Shown: piece after piece, positions 1 through 6,946 of the stretch
Layout of the letters: the number at the start of each line of letters is the position of its first letter
Position numbering within the stretch: position 1 is the stretch's first letter
IMG/VR virus record: IMGVR_UViG_3300033149_006354
Coordinates: 1 to 40,495 of that record
Source of the DNA: a virus
DNA length: 40,495 nucleotides
Strand: one strand, 5' to 3'
Notes under the pieces: generated by a model
What the model saw: only the letters and a program-made list of their open reading frames with translations
What the model was told of the DNA's origin: nothing
Database searches by the model: none
Position numbers and translations under genes: made by a program

Positions 1-168
1 CAGTTCCAGAGCTTTCTCCATCGCCTCCTCATAGGTCTCTGCCTCTATATCGAACTCCCTTTTGCTAGCTAACTGGTAGACATGGACATGCACCAATTTC
101 TTCTTTGACATTTTACTCTCCTCGTAAAACTGCCTTCTCATGTTAAACAAATCATCATGCAAAACCAT
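1..168 (-). CDS. Small hypothetical protein, cut by the window edge
   Basis: The reading frame starts at the ATG that overlaps the TAA of the upstream gene (TAATG) and stays open for 56 codons to the window edge. A second ATG at codon 20 has a better GAGGAG ribosome binding site and may be the true start, which would begin the protein MSKKKLVHVHVYQLASKREF. The visible part ends in an acidic ETYEEAMEKALEL stretch. This loosely recalls small DpnD/PcfM-like phage proteins, but I cannot assign a family. The 3' end is missing. Confidence 0.55.
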   Translation of the reverse strand, partial: MVLHDDLFNMRRQFYEESKMSKKKLVHVHVYQLASKREFDIEAETYEEAMEKALEL

Positions 169-572
169 TACTCATCCTCCGCTCTCTTTGTCAAAACCTC
201 CACACTAAAAATATCCTCTTGCCCGGGTATCTCCTTTGTCAGAAAATACCTCTTACATTCTTTGCATCTTCGGTATCTACGATATGGCTCACCGGGAAAT
301 GTCTGGATCACTTTAGACCTAGTAGAACCACAACTCGGGCAGCGAGGTCCTTCATTGACCCATCTAGTCCTTCTTATAGACTTTGTCCAATCCTTTCTTG
401 GCAGATTGTGTAAGTCCATAAATCTTAATAAGGCTGTAGTGCTGATTATAAGCCGATCACACACCTCATTAAGGCTCATCTCCTCTAAGTAATACATTTC
501 CACAACCATTCTTACGGGGTCTGAATACCCCTGCTTTCTAGCAATAGCATCCCAATCTACTGGAGTACTCAT
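168..572 (-). CDS. HTH plus zinc-ribbon DNA-binding protein
   Basis: 134 residues. The N-terminal half (about 1-60) looks like a helix-turn-helix, with the segment EEMSLNEVCDRLIISTTALL. The C-terminal half has a zinc ribbon made of CPSC (about 78-81) and CKEC (about 103-106), separated by a basic, aromatic stretch (GEPYRRYRR). That arrangement resembles the N-terminal ribbon of NrdR, but the ATP-cone of NrdR is absent, so it is not NrdR itself. A GGAGGG site lies 7 nt before the ATG. It is probably a small phage transcription factor. DNA binding is inferred from the motifs only; the target is unknown. Confidence 0.6.
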   Translation of the reverse strand: MSTPVDWDAIARKQGYSDPVRMVVEMYYLEEMSLNEVCDRLIISTTALLRFMDLHNLPRKDWTKSIRRTRWVNEGPRCPSCGSTRSKVIQTFPGEPYRRYRRCKECKRYFLTKEIPGQEDIFSVEVLTKRAEDE

Positions 573-868
573 TTATTACCCTCCTATCTGCTTTTGTTAT
601 TCACAGACTGTCTTGCCGTTGTACCAACAGATATTTCCAGCAATACTCTCGCAAGCATCTCGCGCCACATGATATGGCGATTTTTTCTAATTGCACATTT
701 GAGAAAAAAGAAAAGTTCTCTTATCACCAAGCCAAATTTATGTTTCGCCCCACCCCTAATAACCATGCGATTTCGTCCTTATGAGTCGTTTGTATTACGT
801 GCTCCCTTAACAGGGAGGACGGGCTTTTTTACCTCAGCCACGAGGCAGGGGCAGGGCAATTTAACATG
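573..868 (-). other. 296-bp intergenic region with paired elements; no convincing gene
   Basis: On the minus strand there is a hairpin with arms 812-817 and 802-807 (CUCCCU/AGGGAG, loop GUUA). An outer pairing, GTCCT/AGGAC, joins 816-820 to 775-779, so the RNA could form a small branched fold. Read on the plus strand, the same hairpin is followed by GGGCTTTTTT near 821-830 and resembles an intrinsic terminator facing the other way. A 60-codon minus frame (766 to 584, ending in TAG) has an AAGGA about 9 nt before its ATG. It is basic, resembles nothing I know and may be chance. Confidence 0.4.
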
Positions 869-1105
869 TCATTCATACTCTGCTATCTCCCTATACTCCT
901 CCCATTGTCCTATCTCGTCAAGCACCGTCTCTATGATGCTATGGCCGACCTTTTCCAATAAAGCATTATTACTGAGAGCTCTTTTTAACTCTTTCCTAAG
1001 ATTGCTAATTGCTACATGTGGAGTCTTTCCTATTCCTTCAATGCTTGCAATCTCCTCCCAACCAGCTACGTAGCAATCATCATTTGACTCTATATAAAAC
1101 TTCAT
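869..1105 (-). CDS. Small hypothetical protein, weakly HicB-like
   Basis: 78 residues with a good AAGGAGGAAG site before the ATG. The segment VAGWEEIASIEGIGKTPHVA followed by an alpha-helical ISNLRKELKRAL recalls the beta-beta-(G-x-G-x-T-P-x-x-A)-helix pattern of HicB-like antitoxin domains. It is short, and no HicA-like partner is adjacent. The C-terminus is an acidic helix (LDEIGQWEEYREIAEYE). Function is unassigned; the HicB likeness is a weak visual impression. Confidence 0.5.
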   Translation of the reverse strand: MKFYIESNDDCYVAGWEEIASIEGIGKTPHVAISNLRKELKRALSNNALLEKVGHSIIETVLDEIGQWEEYREIAEYE

Positions 1106-1156
1106 TACTTCCTCCTTTCCTTTTCCTTAATCTCTCTAACCTTCCGCTTAAACCGC

Positions 1157-1243
1157 CTAAGCCTCTTGAGATGTTATGCCTTTTAAATCTCCAGAATCTT
1201 TGCCAAATAATTCAATCGAACATTGCTTGCAAAGATCAGCCAT
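1157..1243 (-). CDS. Very small CxxC protein (28 aa), possibly truncated
   Basis: The ATG overlaps the 3' end of the upstream zinc-ribbon gene by 8 nt, and GGAGAG lies a suitable distance upstream. The product is MADLCKQCSIELFGKDSGDL followed by KGITSQEA, then TAG. The start (MADLCKQCSIE-FG-D-GDL) is like small cysteine-rich phage proteins that, as I recall them, are usually longer and carry a second Cys pair. Here the frame closes early and runs into another stop two codons later. It is therefore either a degraded member of such a family or an independent mini-protein. Confidence 0.45.
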   Translation of the reverse strand: MADLCKQCSIELFGKDSGDLKGITSQEA

Positions 1244-1424
1244 TTCTCTCGTCTCTCCTTTTTAATCGATATTGTTCCCTCATAGGTCCTAAATGCCAAC
1301 CATAATCACACTCAGGGCATTTCACTCGCCATCTATCAGCTCTATGCCAAAACTCGTTGCCACAAGGACACCTGATTTTGAGGAGGTTAACTCTGGGCGT
1401 CCACTTGGCGTCAATTATTTGCAT
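1236..1424 (-). CDS. Small zinc-ribbon protein
   Basis: 62 residues with an AAGAAGGAAT site before the ATG. CPCG (about 19-22) and CPEC (about 36-39) form one four-cysteine zinc ribbon, with the aromatic basic stretch NEFWHRADRWRVK between them. The tail is rich in Arg and Glu. It belongs to the crowd of small metal-binding proteins in this phage's early region. The ribbon suggests nucleic-acid or protein binding, but no specific role can be given. Confidence 0.6.
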   Translation of the reverse strand: MQIIDAKWTPRVNLLKIRCPCGNEFWHRADRWRVKCPECDYGWHLGPMREQYRLKRRDERNG

Positions 1425-1461
1425 TGACTAATTCCTTCTTTAATCAGTATAACGCTGCTTT

Positions 1462-1773
1462 TTAGGTCCGCTGAAGTTCTTCAACCTCAACCACAAAATC
1501 CATCTCGCGTTCCTCACACCTCTCTACCTCAACCATAGCCTGTCCATCAGAGTCTATTGAAACTCTAATTTTATACTCCGGTATCATCTCGCCAAGAGGA
1601 ACTTTATCAAACCGATCGCATACCGCAATGTATCTGATAGCATTCCTTACGAAGGAAGTTTCCGTTTCCACTATCACACACCCCAAAGCTCGAAAAGCCT
1701 CTCTCACATCATCTGTCCTTTTTATAATCAGTTCTGTAGGAACCTCAAATCTTCCCAACTGTCTATAGTCCAT
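1462..1773 (-). CDS. Hypothetical phage protein
   Basis: 103 residues starting at MDYRQLGRFEVP, chosen because AAGGAGGAG stands just before this ATG. An upstream TTG would add eight residues without a comparable site. The protein is a mix of beta-strands and helices with an acidic C-terminus (EEREMDFVVEVEELQRT), and has no transmembrane segment or known motif. It directly follows the 38-residue gene, whose stop lies in its Shine-Dalgarno region, so the two are probably translationally coupled. Confidence 0.55.
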   Translation of the reverse strand: MDYRQLGRFEVPTELIIKRTDDVREAFRALGCVIVETETSFVRNAIRYIAVCDRFDKVPLGEMIPEYKIRVSIDSDGQAMVEVERCEEREMDFVVEVEELQRT

Positions 1774-1786
1774 ATTCTCCTCCTTT

Positions 1787-1903
1787 CTAGTTGCCAAATC
1801 TTTCCTTCCACTTTTCTAAAATATTCATCCCAAGGACAACCTTTCCAACAACCTGTGCCCTTTGCATCCCTTTTTGAAGTCTCATTTTTCTATTTTCTGC
1901 CAT
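1787..1903 (-). CDS. 38-residue basic helical protein
   Basis: Its ATG overlaps the TGA of the upstream gene (TGATG), and its TAG sits immediately before the AAGGAGG of the next gene. It therefore fills the gap exactly. The product, MAENRKMRLQKGMQRAQVVG then KVVLGMNILEKWKERFGN, is basic and predicted helical. Position and coupling on both sides are the main evidence that it is real. Function is unknown. Confidence 0.55.
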   Translation of the reverse strand: MAENRKMRLQKGMQRAQVVGKVVLGMNILEKWKERFGN

Positions 1904-2130
1904 CACAAATACAATGCTGGAAAGCCTTTCATCCCGCCATCAAACCATTCTTTCCAAGCCTTTGCCCAATCAGGGCGATAGTCGCTAGGATGAAGAAGGA
2001 TCATATCCTTGTCACCTGCGCAATTAAATATTGGGCAGCGATGACATAGTCCTCCCTGTGTAAGTATTTCGTCATGTCCTGGACAATTCTCAGGGCATCT
2101 CTCTGGAAACTCTTGTCCACCAATAATCAT
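1903..2130 (-). CDS. Small cysteine-rich protein
   Basis: 75 residues overlapping the end of the Rad50-like C-lobe gene by 4 nt (ATGA). The N-terminal half has cysteines in the pattern C-P-x-x-C, then C-x-x-C, then C (RCPENCPGHDEI, LCHRCPIFNC), enough for one or two metal sites. The second half is tryptophan-rich and helical (WAKAWKEWFDGG). Coupling to the Mre11/Rad50 genes suggests co-expression, but the function is not recognisable. Confidence 0.55.
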   Translation of the reverse strand: MIIGGQEFPERCPENCPGHDEILTQGGLCHRCPIFNCAGDKDMILLHPSDYRPDWAKAWKEWFDGGMKGFPALYL

Positions 2131-2792
2131 TTTCCTTTCCTTCTCCTTATTCTTTTCCTCTTACTTTCATAACTCTTCACCAGCTCCACGATAGATTCCT
2201 TTCCGTTGTGCCTTACGTAATAGGCTTGATCTGCCATCTCTATCAACTGAGGCTCATGAGTAACAAGGACAAGCTGAATGCCAAGTCCTCGACTTATTTC
2301 CCGCAGCATCCTGCCAGCTCGATCCAACAGTTCTCCTTTGCCAACATACTTCATTGGCTCATCAAAAATCAACACATTCCTAGTCCTTGGTTTCTGCATG
2401 CTCCATAACACTACTCGCAAAGCAAAGGAAATAATGTCAACAATCCCCCCGCCCATGTCGTCTTTCGGAATGTATTCGACCTCTCTTTCTCTGACAAGCA
2501 GCTGACACTCCAACTTATTCCTTTTCCGTTCTAAGCCTAAAATAAATTCAAATGATCTATCAAACACAGCCCTTATAGCTGTAGTGACAAGGGTTTCTAC
2601 CCGATCCTTAAATCGTTCTTGAGTAAGTTTAGCTACTTCAGAAATAACCCATCGAGCCTTAGCCAATATCTCCACCTGGTGCTTCTTTGTCTCCAGAGTC
2701 TCCTTCTTTTCAGACAAAATTCTTTCGATAAGGATTTTCTCTCCTTTCAGCCTTTCAAACCTAGTTTGTGCTATGGAAAGAGCATCCTCCAT
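2127..2792 (-). CDS. Rad50/SbcC-like ATPase, C-terminal lobe as a separate protein
   Basis: 221 residues. After an N-terminal coiled coil (about 1-60) come the ABC signature region DDMGGGIVDIISFALR (about 110-126), Walker B NVLIFDEP (about 139-146) and the VTHE switch histidine (about 167-170). This is the C-terminal half of a Rad50/SbcC/T4 gp46-type ATPase. There is no Walker A; that is in the N-lobe protein encoded at 4034-5119. The start is the ATG preceded by GGAGGAG; an ATG five codons earlier is possible. The tail is very basic (KRKRIRRRKGK). The two lobes should assemble with the Mre11-like nuclease into a DNA end-processing complex. Confidence 0.8.
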   Translation of the reverse strand: MEDALSIAQTRFERLKGEKILIERILSEKKETLETKKHQVEILAKARWVISEVAKLTQERFKDRVETLVTTAIRAVFDRSFEFILGLERKRNKLECQLLVREREVEYIPKDDMGGGIVDIISFALRVVLWSMQKPRTRNVLIFDEPMKYVGKGELLDRAGRMLREISRGLGIQLVLVTHEPQLIEMADQAYYVRHNGKESIVELVKSYESKRKRIRRRKGK

Positions 2793-2793
2793 C

Positions 2794-3066
2794 CTACTCC
2801 TCCCCATATTTTATCTCCTCTAACTGCTGCTCCATATCATCTAATCCTTTCTCAATTTTACTCAAAAGTACCACACGACGTTTTTCCTTCACTTTAATAG
2901 AAGATTCCAACTCTTTCATCTTCTCCTCTGCCTGCACTACTCCCTCAACCCCATACTCCTTCTTTAACCTGGCAAGCAAAGCCTTTCTCTCTCCTTCCAA
3001 TGAAGCTAATTTAGACTTTGCTTCCTCTAACCTCTTTCTCAAACCTACAAGCTTATTCTCCCTCAT
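2794..3066 (-). CDS. Coiled-coil protein between Mre11- and Rad50-like genes
   Basis: 90 residues, almost all heptad-like and rich in Leu, Lys and Glu (LRKRLEEAKSKLASLEGERK, MKELESSIKVKEKRRVVLL). It overlaps the Mre11-like gene by 14 nt, and its TAG lies a few bases before the ATG of the Rad50 C-lobe. The position suggests an extra coiled-coil arm piece or adaptor for the split Rad50-like ATPase. That is inferred from context; the protein has no other motif. Confidence 0.6.
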   Translation of the reverse strand: MRENKLVGLRKRLEEAKSKLASLEGERKALLARLKKEYGVEGVVQAEEKMKELESSIKVKEKRRVVLLSKIEKGLDDMEQQLEEIKYGEE

Positions 3067-3976
3067 TCATAACCTCCGCTAAAACATCAATTACTTCCTG
3101 ATCAATCTCATTACCTTTAATAAATGCCCAAAGATTTTCTTCGAAACTGACGTCAGACACCACTTCACTATTAACAGAGGAAATAAATTCCTCCAACATC
3201 TTATTGCTTTCTTCCTTAGTTTCGATATGCTCTCGTGACAAAACTTCTTCAGCAGGCTTATGTGGAATTTCTACCATACTTACATCTTTTTTATCAGTAT
3301 CATAAACAAAGAAACAAGGTTTATGAGTGAAGTTATACTTATCTGCTGTCCTGCGCACCATAGGGCCTGTATTAACCAACCACCGCCCATGATCTTGTAC
3401 CACTGCCATCCGGTGAATATCCCCACACAAAATAAGATCATAGTCTTTACGAAGAGCTAAAAACTTCTTAGCATAAATATAATCCTGCCCTGGATAAACT
3501 GCCTCCATAGAAATAGGTGCGTGGATAACGAGTACCTTGATGCAAGAATCATGCTCATCAAAATCGTTTTGAACCGGCACTTCCTGCCCGTAACTAGCTC
3601 CATATAAAGCTACATTTGGATAAATAAAGGTGTACTCCCTTGTCAATATTTCTACCAAGCCTGCCTCTGCTAGAACTCCCAAAGAAGTAGCTGCTTTTGT
3701 TTGCTCTGAATAAAGATAAGTATCATGTTGACCATACACTAAATAAATAGGGCATATCTCCTCATGCTCTCGTAAAAGTCTCATGACCTCAGGAAGCAGA
3801 TACCAACTCCTGGGACGATCAAAAAAATCCCCAGCCTGCAAAACAACTGCTTCGTTGTCCTCTGCCCAATTAAGAACAAACTCAAGTTTTTCCATTTGAG
3901 TTTGTCTTACATCATCTAATCTAGCAGTGGGGCTCTGCCATGATAAGTGTAAATCGGACAATAGAACTAATTTCAT
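3053..3976 (-). CDS. Mre11/SbcD/gp47-like metallophosphoesterase nuclease
   Basis: 307 residues. The calcineurin-like metal motifs appear in order: DLHL (residues 8-11), GDFFD (about 48-52), GQHD (about 82-85), a histidine in VIHAP (about 151-155) and GDIHR (about 185-189). The canonical GNHD motif has Gln for Asn, a change to note although the flanking residues fit. The C-terminal 80 residues are acidic and helical and probably contact the ATPase. The gene lies between the two Rad50 lobe genes. Expected role is the nuclease subunit of the recombination/end-resection complex, as T4 gp47 with gp46. Confidence 0.85.
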   Translation of the reverse strand: MKLVLLSDLHLSWQSPTARLDDVRQTQMEKLEFVLNWAEDNEAVVLQAGDFFDRPRSWYLLPEVMRLLREHEEICPIYLVYGQHDTYLYSEQTKAATSLGVLAEAGLVEILTREYTFIYPNVALYGASYGQEVPVQNDFDEHDSCIKVLVIHAPISMEAVYPGQDYIYAKKFLALRKDYDLILCGDIHRMAVVQDHGRWLVNTGPMVRRTADKYNFTHKPCFFVYDTDKKDVSMVEIPHKPAEEVLSREHIETKEESNKMLEEFISSVNSEVVSDVSFEENLWAFIKGNEIDQEVIDVLAEVMNEGE

Positions 3977-4033
3977 TTTTACTTTCCCTTTCCTTTTCCT
4001 AATGTTTCAATGCCCAACAGCTAAACCGAAACT

Positions 4034-5119
4034 TCATTCCATAACCTCCAAAAGATCCCCAATTCTGTCTCTAGATATATCTGAAAAGCAGAAAGGACAC
4101 TTGCCTAACTCCTGCAGCACCTTTATATACTCCTCTTTGATTTCTTCACACTTTTGGCTAGCTTCAGATAAATTCCATTCCAAGTCATCCAGCAACCCAA
4201 GCTCATCTTTGAATCTTTTACTCTCTTTCAACCTTAGCTCTAAATCCTCTAGTTCCCTCAAATTAGCTCCCGCCTCAGAAACAATACCAGCAGACTGTGC
4301 TATTATCCCATCAAGCAAAGCTAACCTGCTGAGTTGCGCCTTAAGATCCTTATACTGACAAACTTCTTCCTCAATTGCTACTGCTTCATCAAACAAACCC
4401 TCTATCTCGGCTAAACCCTCAAGAACTTCTATACACTGCTCAACCTCTTTAAAAGAGCTTTTCAGCTCTTCTAACTCATCATGCTGAGCTTGAAGAAATA
4501 CAATCTGCTCATCTAAACTAGCACACCGATCTATCAAAGACTCTAACTGATCCAGCCCTTCATATTTCTTCAGCTTATTTCCTAGTTTAGCCGCCTCGTC
4601 AGACAACAACTCTACTTCATGATTAATTCTATTGATTCTAGAAGTAAGTTGTCTCGTCCACTCATCTACTTTTTCTAATCGAGTAATCCTGTTGATAGTC
4701 CTAGCAATCTCTCCTGGACTAGACAAGACAAGGAAGGGTTCCTCTAACTGAGATTGAACATTAATATCAGAAAGATTAATAGCCTGCTCAACAGCATCAG
4801 GCACTTTATCTGAGAAACCCTTGAATTCCTGTGCAGACAAGTGACTATCAAGACTGTAAACAGCTCCTTTTTCTGTCTTTTCCAAAGCAACAGTTGTTCC
4901 ATCCTGTAGTGTCAAAGAAACTTTGGTCGGCAGCTTGCCTGCAAAATAAGAGTGAAACCTAAACCCCCGTGGCCTGTTACTAATGACCCACTGTAAAGCT
5001 CTCAAAATAGCTGTCTTACCTGCCTGACTCCGACCAGTAATAACATTGACTCCTGGGCAAAAGTCAATTGTGGTATCTCGATGGGACTGGAAGTTATGTA
5101 TAGTCAGCTTCTTGAACAT
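4034..5119 (-). CDS. Rad50/SbcC-like ATPase, N-terminal lobe ending in a zinc hook
   Basis: 361 residues. The N-terminus MFKKLTIHNFQSHRDTTIDF and Walker A GRSQAGKT (29-36) are typical of the Rad50/SbcC/gp46 N-lobe. About 180 residues of coiled coil follow. The protein ends with GKCPFCFSDISRD, a CxxC like the zinc-hook apex of Rad50, only about 20 residues from the C-terminus. A normal Rad50 would continue through a returning coil to Walker B; here that half is the protein at 2127-2792. The start is fixed by an AGGAGC site and a TAATG overlap with the upstream gene. Confidence 0.85.
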   Translation of the reverse strand: MFKKLTIHNFQSHRDTTIDFCPGVNVITGRSQAGKTAILRALQWVISNRPRGFRFHSYFAGKLPTKVSLTLQDGTTVALEKTEKGAVYSLDSHLSAQEFKGFSDKVPDAVEQAINLSDINVQSQLEEPFLVLSSPGEIARTINRITRLEKVDEWTRQLTSRINRINHEVELLSDEAAKLGNKLKKYEGLDQLESLIDRCASLDEQIVFLQAQHDELEELKSSFKEVEQCIEVLEGLAEIEGLFDEAVAIEEEVCQYKDLKAQLSRLALLDGIIAQSAGIVSEAGANLRELEDLELRLKESKRFKDELGLLDDLEWNLSEASQKCEEIKEEYIKVLQELGKCPFCFSDISRDRIGDLLEVME

Positions 5120-5325
5120 TATTTGCTCCTAAGATCAATCAATGCCTTTCTTATCTCCCAAAGAGATTCAACTATCTGCTCTCCTTGGTTGTTTCTTTCC
5201 TTCCAAAAAGCGACCAGTTCCTCATGACCATCTCTATAATTCTTCTTCACGGCAAATTGACCGATAATGAAGGCAAGAACTAGACCTGTAAGGATACCCA
5301 ATAAAAAGAAAATTAGTGTCATCAT
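5119..5325 (-). CDS. Small membrane-anchored protein
   Basis: 68 residues. One strong transmembrane helix (about 3-25, LIFFLLGILTGLVLAFIIG) is followed by a charged helical tail predicted to be cytoplasmic. AAGGAGG precedes two adjacent ATGs, either of which could be used. It overlaps the Rad50 N-lobe gene by one base, so it is co-translated with the recombination genes. Membrane role unknown. Confidence 0.55.
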   Translation of the reverse strand: MMTLIFFLLGILTGLVLAFIIGQFAVKKNYRDGHEELVAFWKERNNQGEQIVESLWEIRKALIDLRSK

Positions 5326-5360
5326 GCTTCCTCCTTATCAATTAAGTTAGTTTTTGCAAA

Positions 5361-5687
5361 TTAGACCACAAAGTAGTTATTTTTGTAAAAATTAGCAAAT
5401 AATATTGTCTGCTTTTTCCCTATTTCATTGAGAGCTTTCCATCTACTAATTTCGTTTTTAATATCTTCTATCAATTTTTCGTTAAAGGCCCACTTATCTA
5501 TTCTACCAGCTCTTACCTCTTGAAGCACTCTAAATCTCAAAACCCTAAGATAACACATACAACAAAGATCGAAGGTTTCCCCAACATCTTACATTGATCC
5601 TACTGCATCCATCTTTCTATCATGTGGAAGCCAAACTTTTTCAACTCCCTTCTTTGTTTGACAAATATCACAAACTGTTATTTGTAT
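5361..5687 (-). pseudogene. Cys-pair phage protein interrupted by an in-frame TAA
   Basis: A coding-like frame begins with ATA (no ATG, GTG or TTG available) after GGAGGGG. It reads ITVCDICQTKKGVEKVWLPH then DRKMDAVGSM, hits TAA at 5591-5589, and continues in the same frame as DVGETFDLCCMCYLRVLRF and on to residue 108. The two halves make one sensible protein with CDIC and CCMC metal-binding pairs. Loss of both the start codon and one sense codon suggests a decayed gene. The 65-codon 3' half could still be translated from an internal ATG at 5558, but that ATG has no clear ribosome binding site. Confidence 0.6.
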
Positions 5688-5706
5688 CTCTCACCCCTCC
5701 ATTAAG

Positions 5707-6048
5707 TTAAATTCCGTCAAACCTCTGCCCCGTTGCTTCAGCTATTATCTTCAACACCTCTTCCTGCATCCCAATTGTCATTCGTATATCCCCCAATCCT
5801 AAATGTAACCTGTTATTAAATCGACAATTTTCAAAATACTTCTTTATAGTTACCAATAAATTACCCGAATCAACTTCATCTTCTAACAAACACCAATCTG
5901 GTACATCGGCAGCAGTTTTAATATAATGTTTACTATGCTTACACCAAGGGTATAATACATCATCTGAGATAACTATTTCCCCCAGCTTTTCTTTAGGTGG
6001 AACAAAATGCGGACACTCAACGCATTGTCTAATTACAATCTTTTTCAT
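5707..6048 (-). CDS. Hypothetical cysteine-containing protein
   Basis: 113 residues with a GGATAGGG site before the ATG. The N-terminal half has QCVECPHF and later WCKHSKHY and WCLLED, enough Cys/His for a small zinc fold. The C-terminal half is amphipathic (IRMTIGMQEEVLKIIAEATG). It lies between two apparently broken small genes but is itself intact. No family recognised. Confidence 0.5.
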   Translation of the reverse strand: MKKIVIRQCVECPHFVPPKEKLGEIVISDDVLYPWCKHSKHYIKTAADVPDWCLLEDEVDSGNLLVTIKKYFENCRFNNRLHLGLGDIRMTIGMQEEVLKIIAEATGQRFDGI

Positions 6049-6075
6049 TTTCCCTATCCGTTCTATATCTTCAGT

Positions 6076-6264
6076 TCATTCACAAATCAAAACAACTTTA
6101 TCTCTAGTCAAAGAATCTCTAATCAAATCATACTTATCTACAATTTTACTAATTGGAAAGTCTGCTTCAGTTAGTTCAGGAATTCTAACATAAATATCAT
6201 ATTCCTAGTCAACAGCTTCTAAGACTGCTACTAAATCAGATACTTTCCTTATTTCTTTATCCAT
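6076..6264 (-). pseudogene. Small acidic protein gene with an in-frame amber codon
   Basis: ATG with a GGGGAG site opens the frame MDKEIRKVSDLVAVLEAVD, then TAG at 6207-6205, then EYDIYVRIPELTEADFPISK and on to IVDKYDLIRDSLTRDKVVLI and CE before TGA. The 62 amino acid codons form one consistent acidic, hydrophobic-periodic sequence on both sides of the stop. It could be a recent nonsense mutation, a sequencing error or a gene needing amber suppression. Without the 3' part only a 19-residue peptide would be made. Confidence 0.5.
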
Positions 6265-6311
6265 CCGTCACTCCCCTTTTTAACCATCACTTTCCTTATA
6301 TACAAATTCAT

Positions 6312-6893
6312 TCATTTTCCCATCACCCTCCCTAATAAAACAGTGACAAACTCTGGAGTTATCCAATTAAAGAAATCGTCTATGCCTGCAAGAATCAACT
6401 TCTCAAACAGGAGCGAAGTATTTGTTTCAATTGTCGATATAAGGGGAGGTCCACAATAGTCAACTATCTCATTCCAGCCGCTCTTATACATACAGACCAC
6501 TGGATTGTGGTAGTCTCTCTTAAATATCAGCATTGGCCTCCGTCCTGAAATGTCCGCATCTGTACTGGCCTGCTTCCAAAACTGAATGAGAACTTTACTT
6601 TCCAGCCCTCCCTTGCCATCAATAATATCCAGCACATCCCAAGGTATGTTTTTAACCCGCTTACCTTTCTTCGTCTTAGAGTAACCCGTCTTCAGTTCGA
6701 TGTTATATACTGAAACCAAAGGAGCCCCTACTGGATCAACAGCCACAATGTCCCCCAATTGATGTCTAGCATCAGGAGACTTACTAGTAGCACGGGTTCG
6801 GTTTCTCCAGAACACGTCATCCCTCTCTCCGCCTGTCCACCAAAGTGATAAATATCGACACATTTCGCGCTCAAATCCCCCACCTTTACTCAT
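6312..6893 (-). CDS. PD-(D/E)XK-type endonuclease (putative resolvase)
   Basis: 193 residues. The order GGGFEREMCRYLSLWW (Glu in the first helix), then GDIVAVDP (about 47-54, metal Asp) and NIELKTGYSK (about 68-77, E-x-K) is the PD-(D/E)XK nuclease core found in phage Holliday-junction resolvase-like enzymes. GGAGGG lies about 10 nt before the ATG. The gene follows the 5'-3' exonuclease in the recombination block, so branch or end processing is likely. Exact substrate cannot be read from sequence. Confidence 0.65.
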   Translation of the reverse strand: MSKGGGFEREMCRYLSLWWTGGERDDVFWRNRTRATSKSPDARHQLGDIVAVDPVGAPLVSVYNIELKTGYSKTKKGKRVKNIPWDVLDIIDGKGGLESKVLIQFWKQASTDADISGRRPMLIFKRDYHNPVVCMYKSGWNEIVDYCGPPLISTIETNTSLLFEKLILAGIDDFFNWITPEFVTVLLGRVMGK

Positions 6894-6946
6894 TAGATCA
6901 AGCCCTCCTTAATAGCAAACCATTCAGCTCCCACATAATCAACCAT
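6893..6946 (-). CDS. Possible 17-codon micro-ORF linking two genes
   Basis: Between the exonuclease and PD-(D/E)XK genes a frame MVDYVGAEWFAIKEGLI starts 8 nt inside the upstream gene, after GAGGAG. It ends in TAA overlapping the downstream ATG (TAATG). It may be a coupling peptide or chance. It is too short to judge by composition. Confidence 0.25.
   Translation of the reverse strand: MVDYVGAEWFAIKEGLI

Noticed and set aside
594-1073. Plus-strand open frame of 159 codons
   Set aside because: It runs antisense to the minus-strand gene at 869-1105, has no ribosome binding site, and shows the Ser/Leu/Phe-rich composition of a shadow frame.
2768-3082. Plus-strand frames over the Rad50/Mre11 genes
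   Set aside because: Low-complexity Ser/Leu/Phe translation opposite clearly coding, motif-bearing minus-strand genes.
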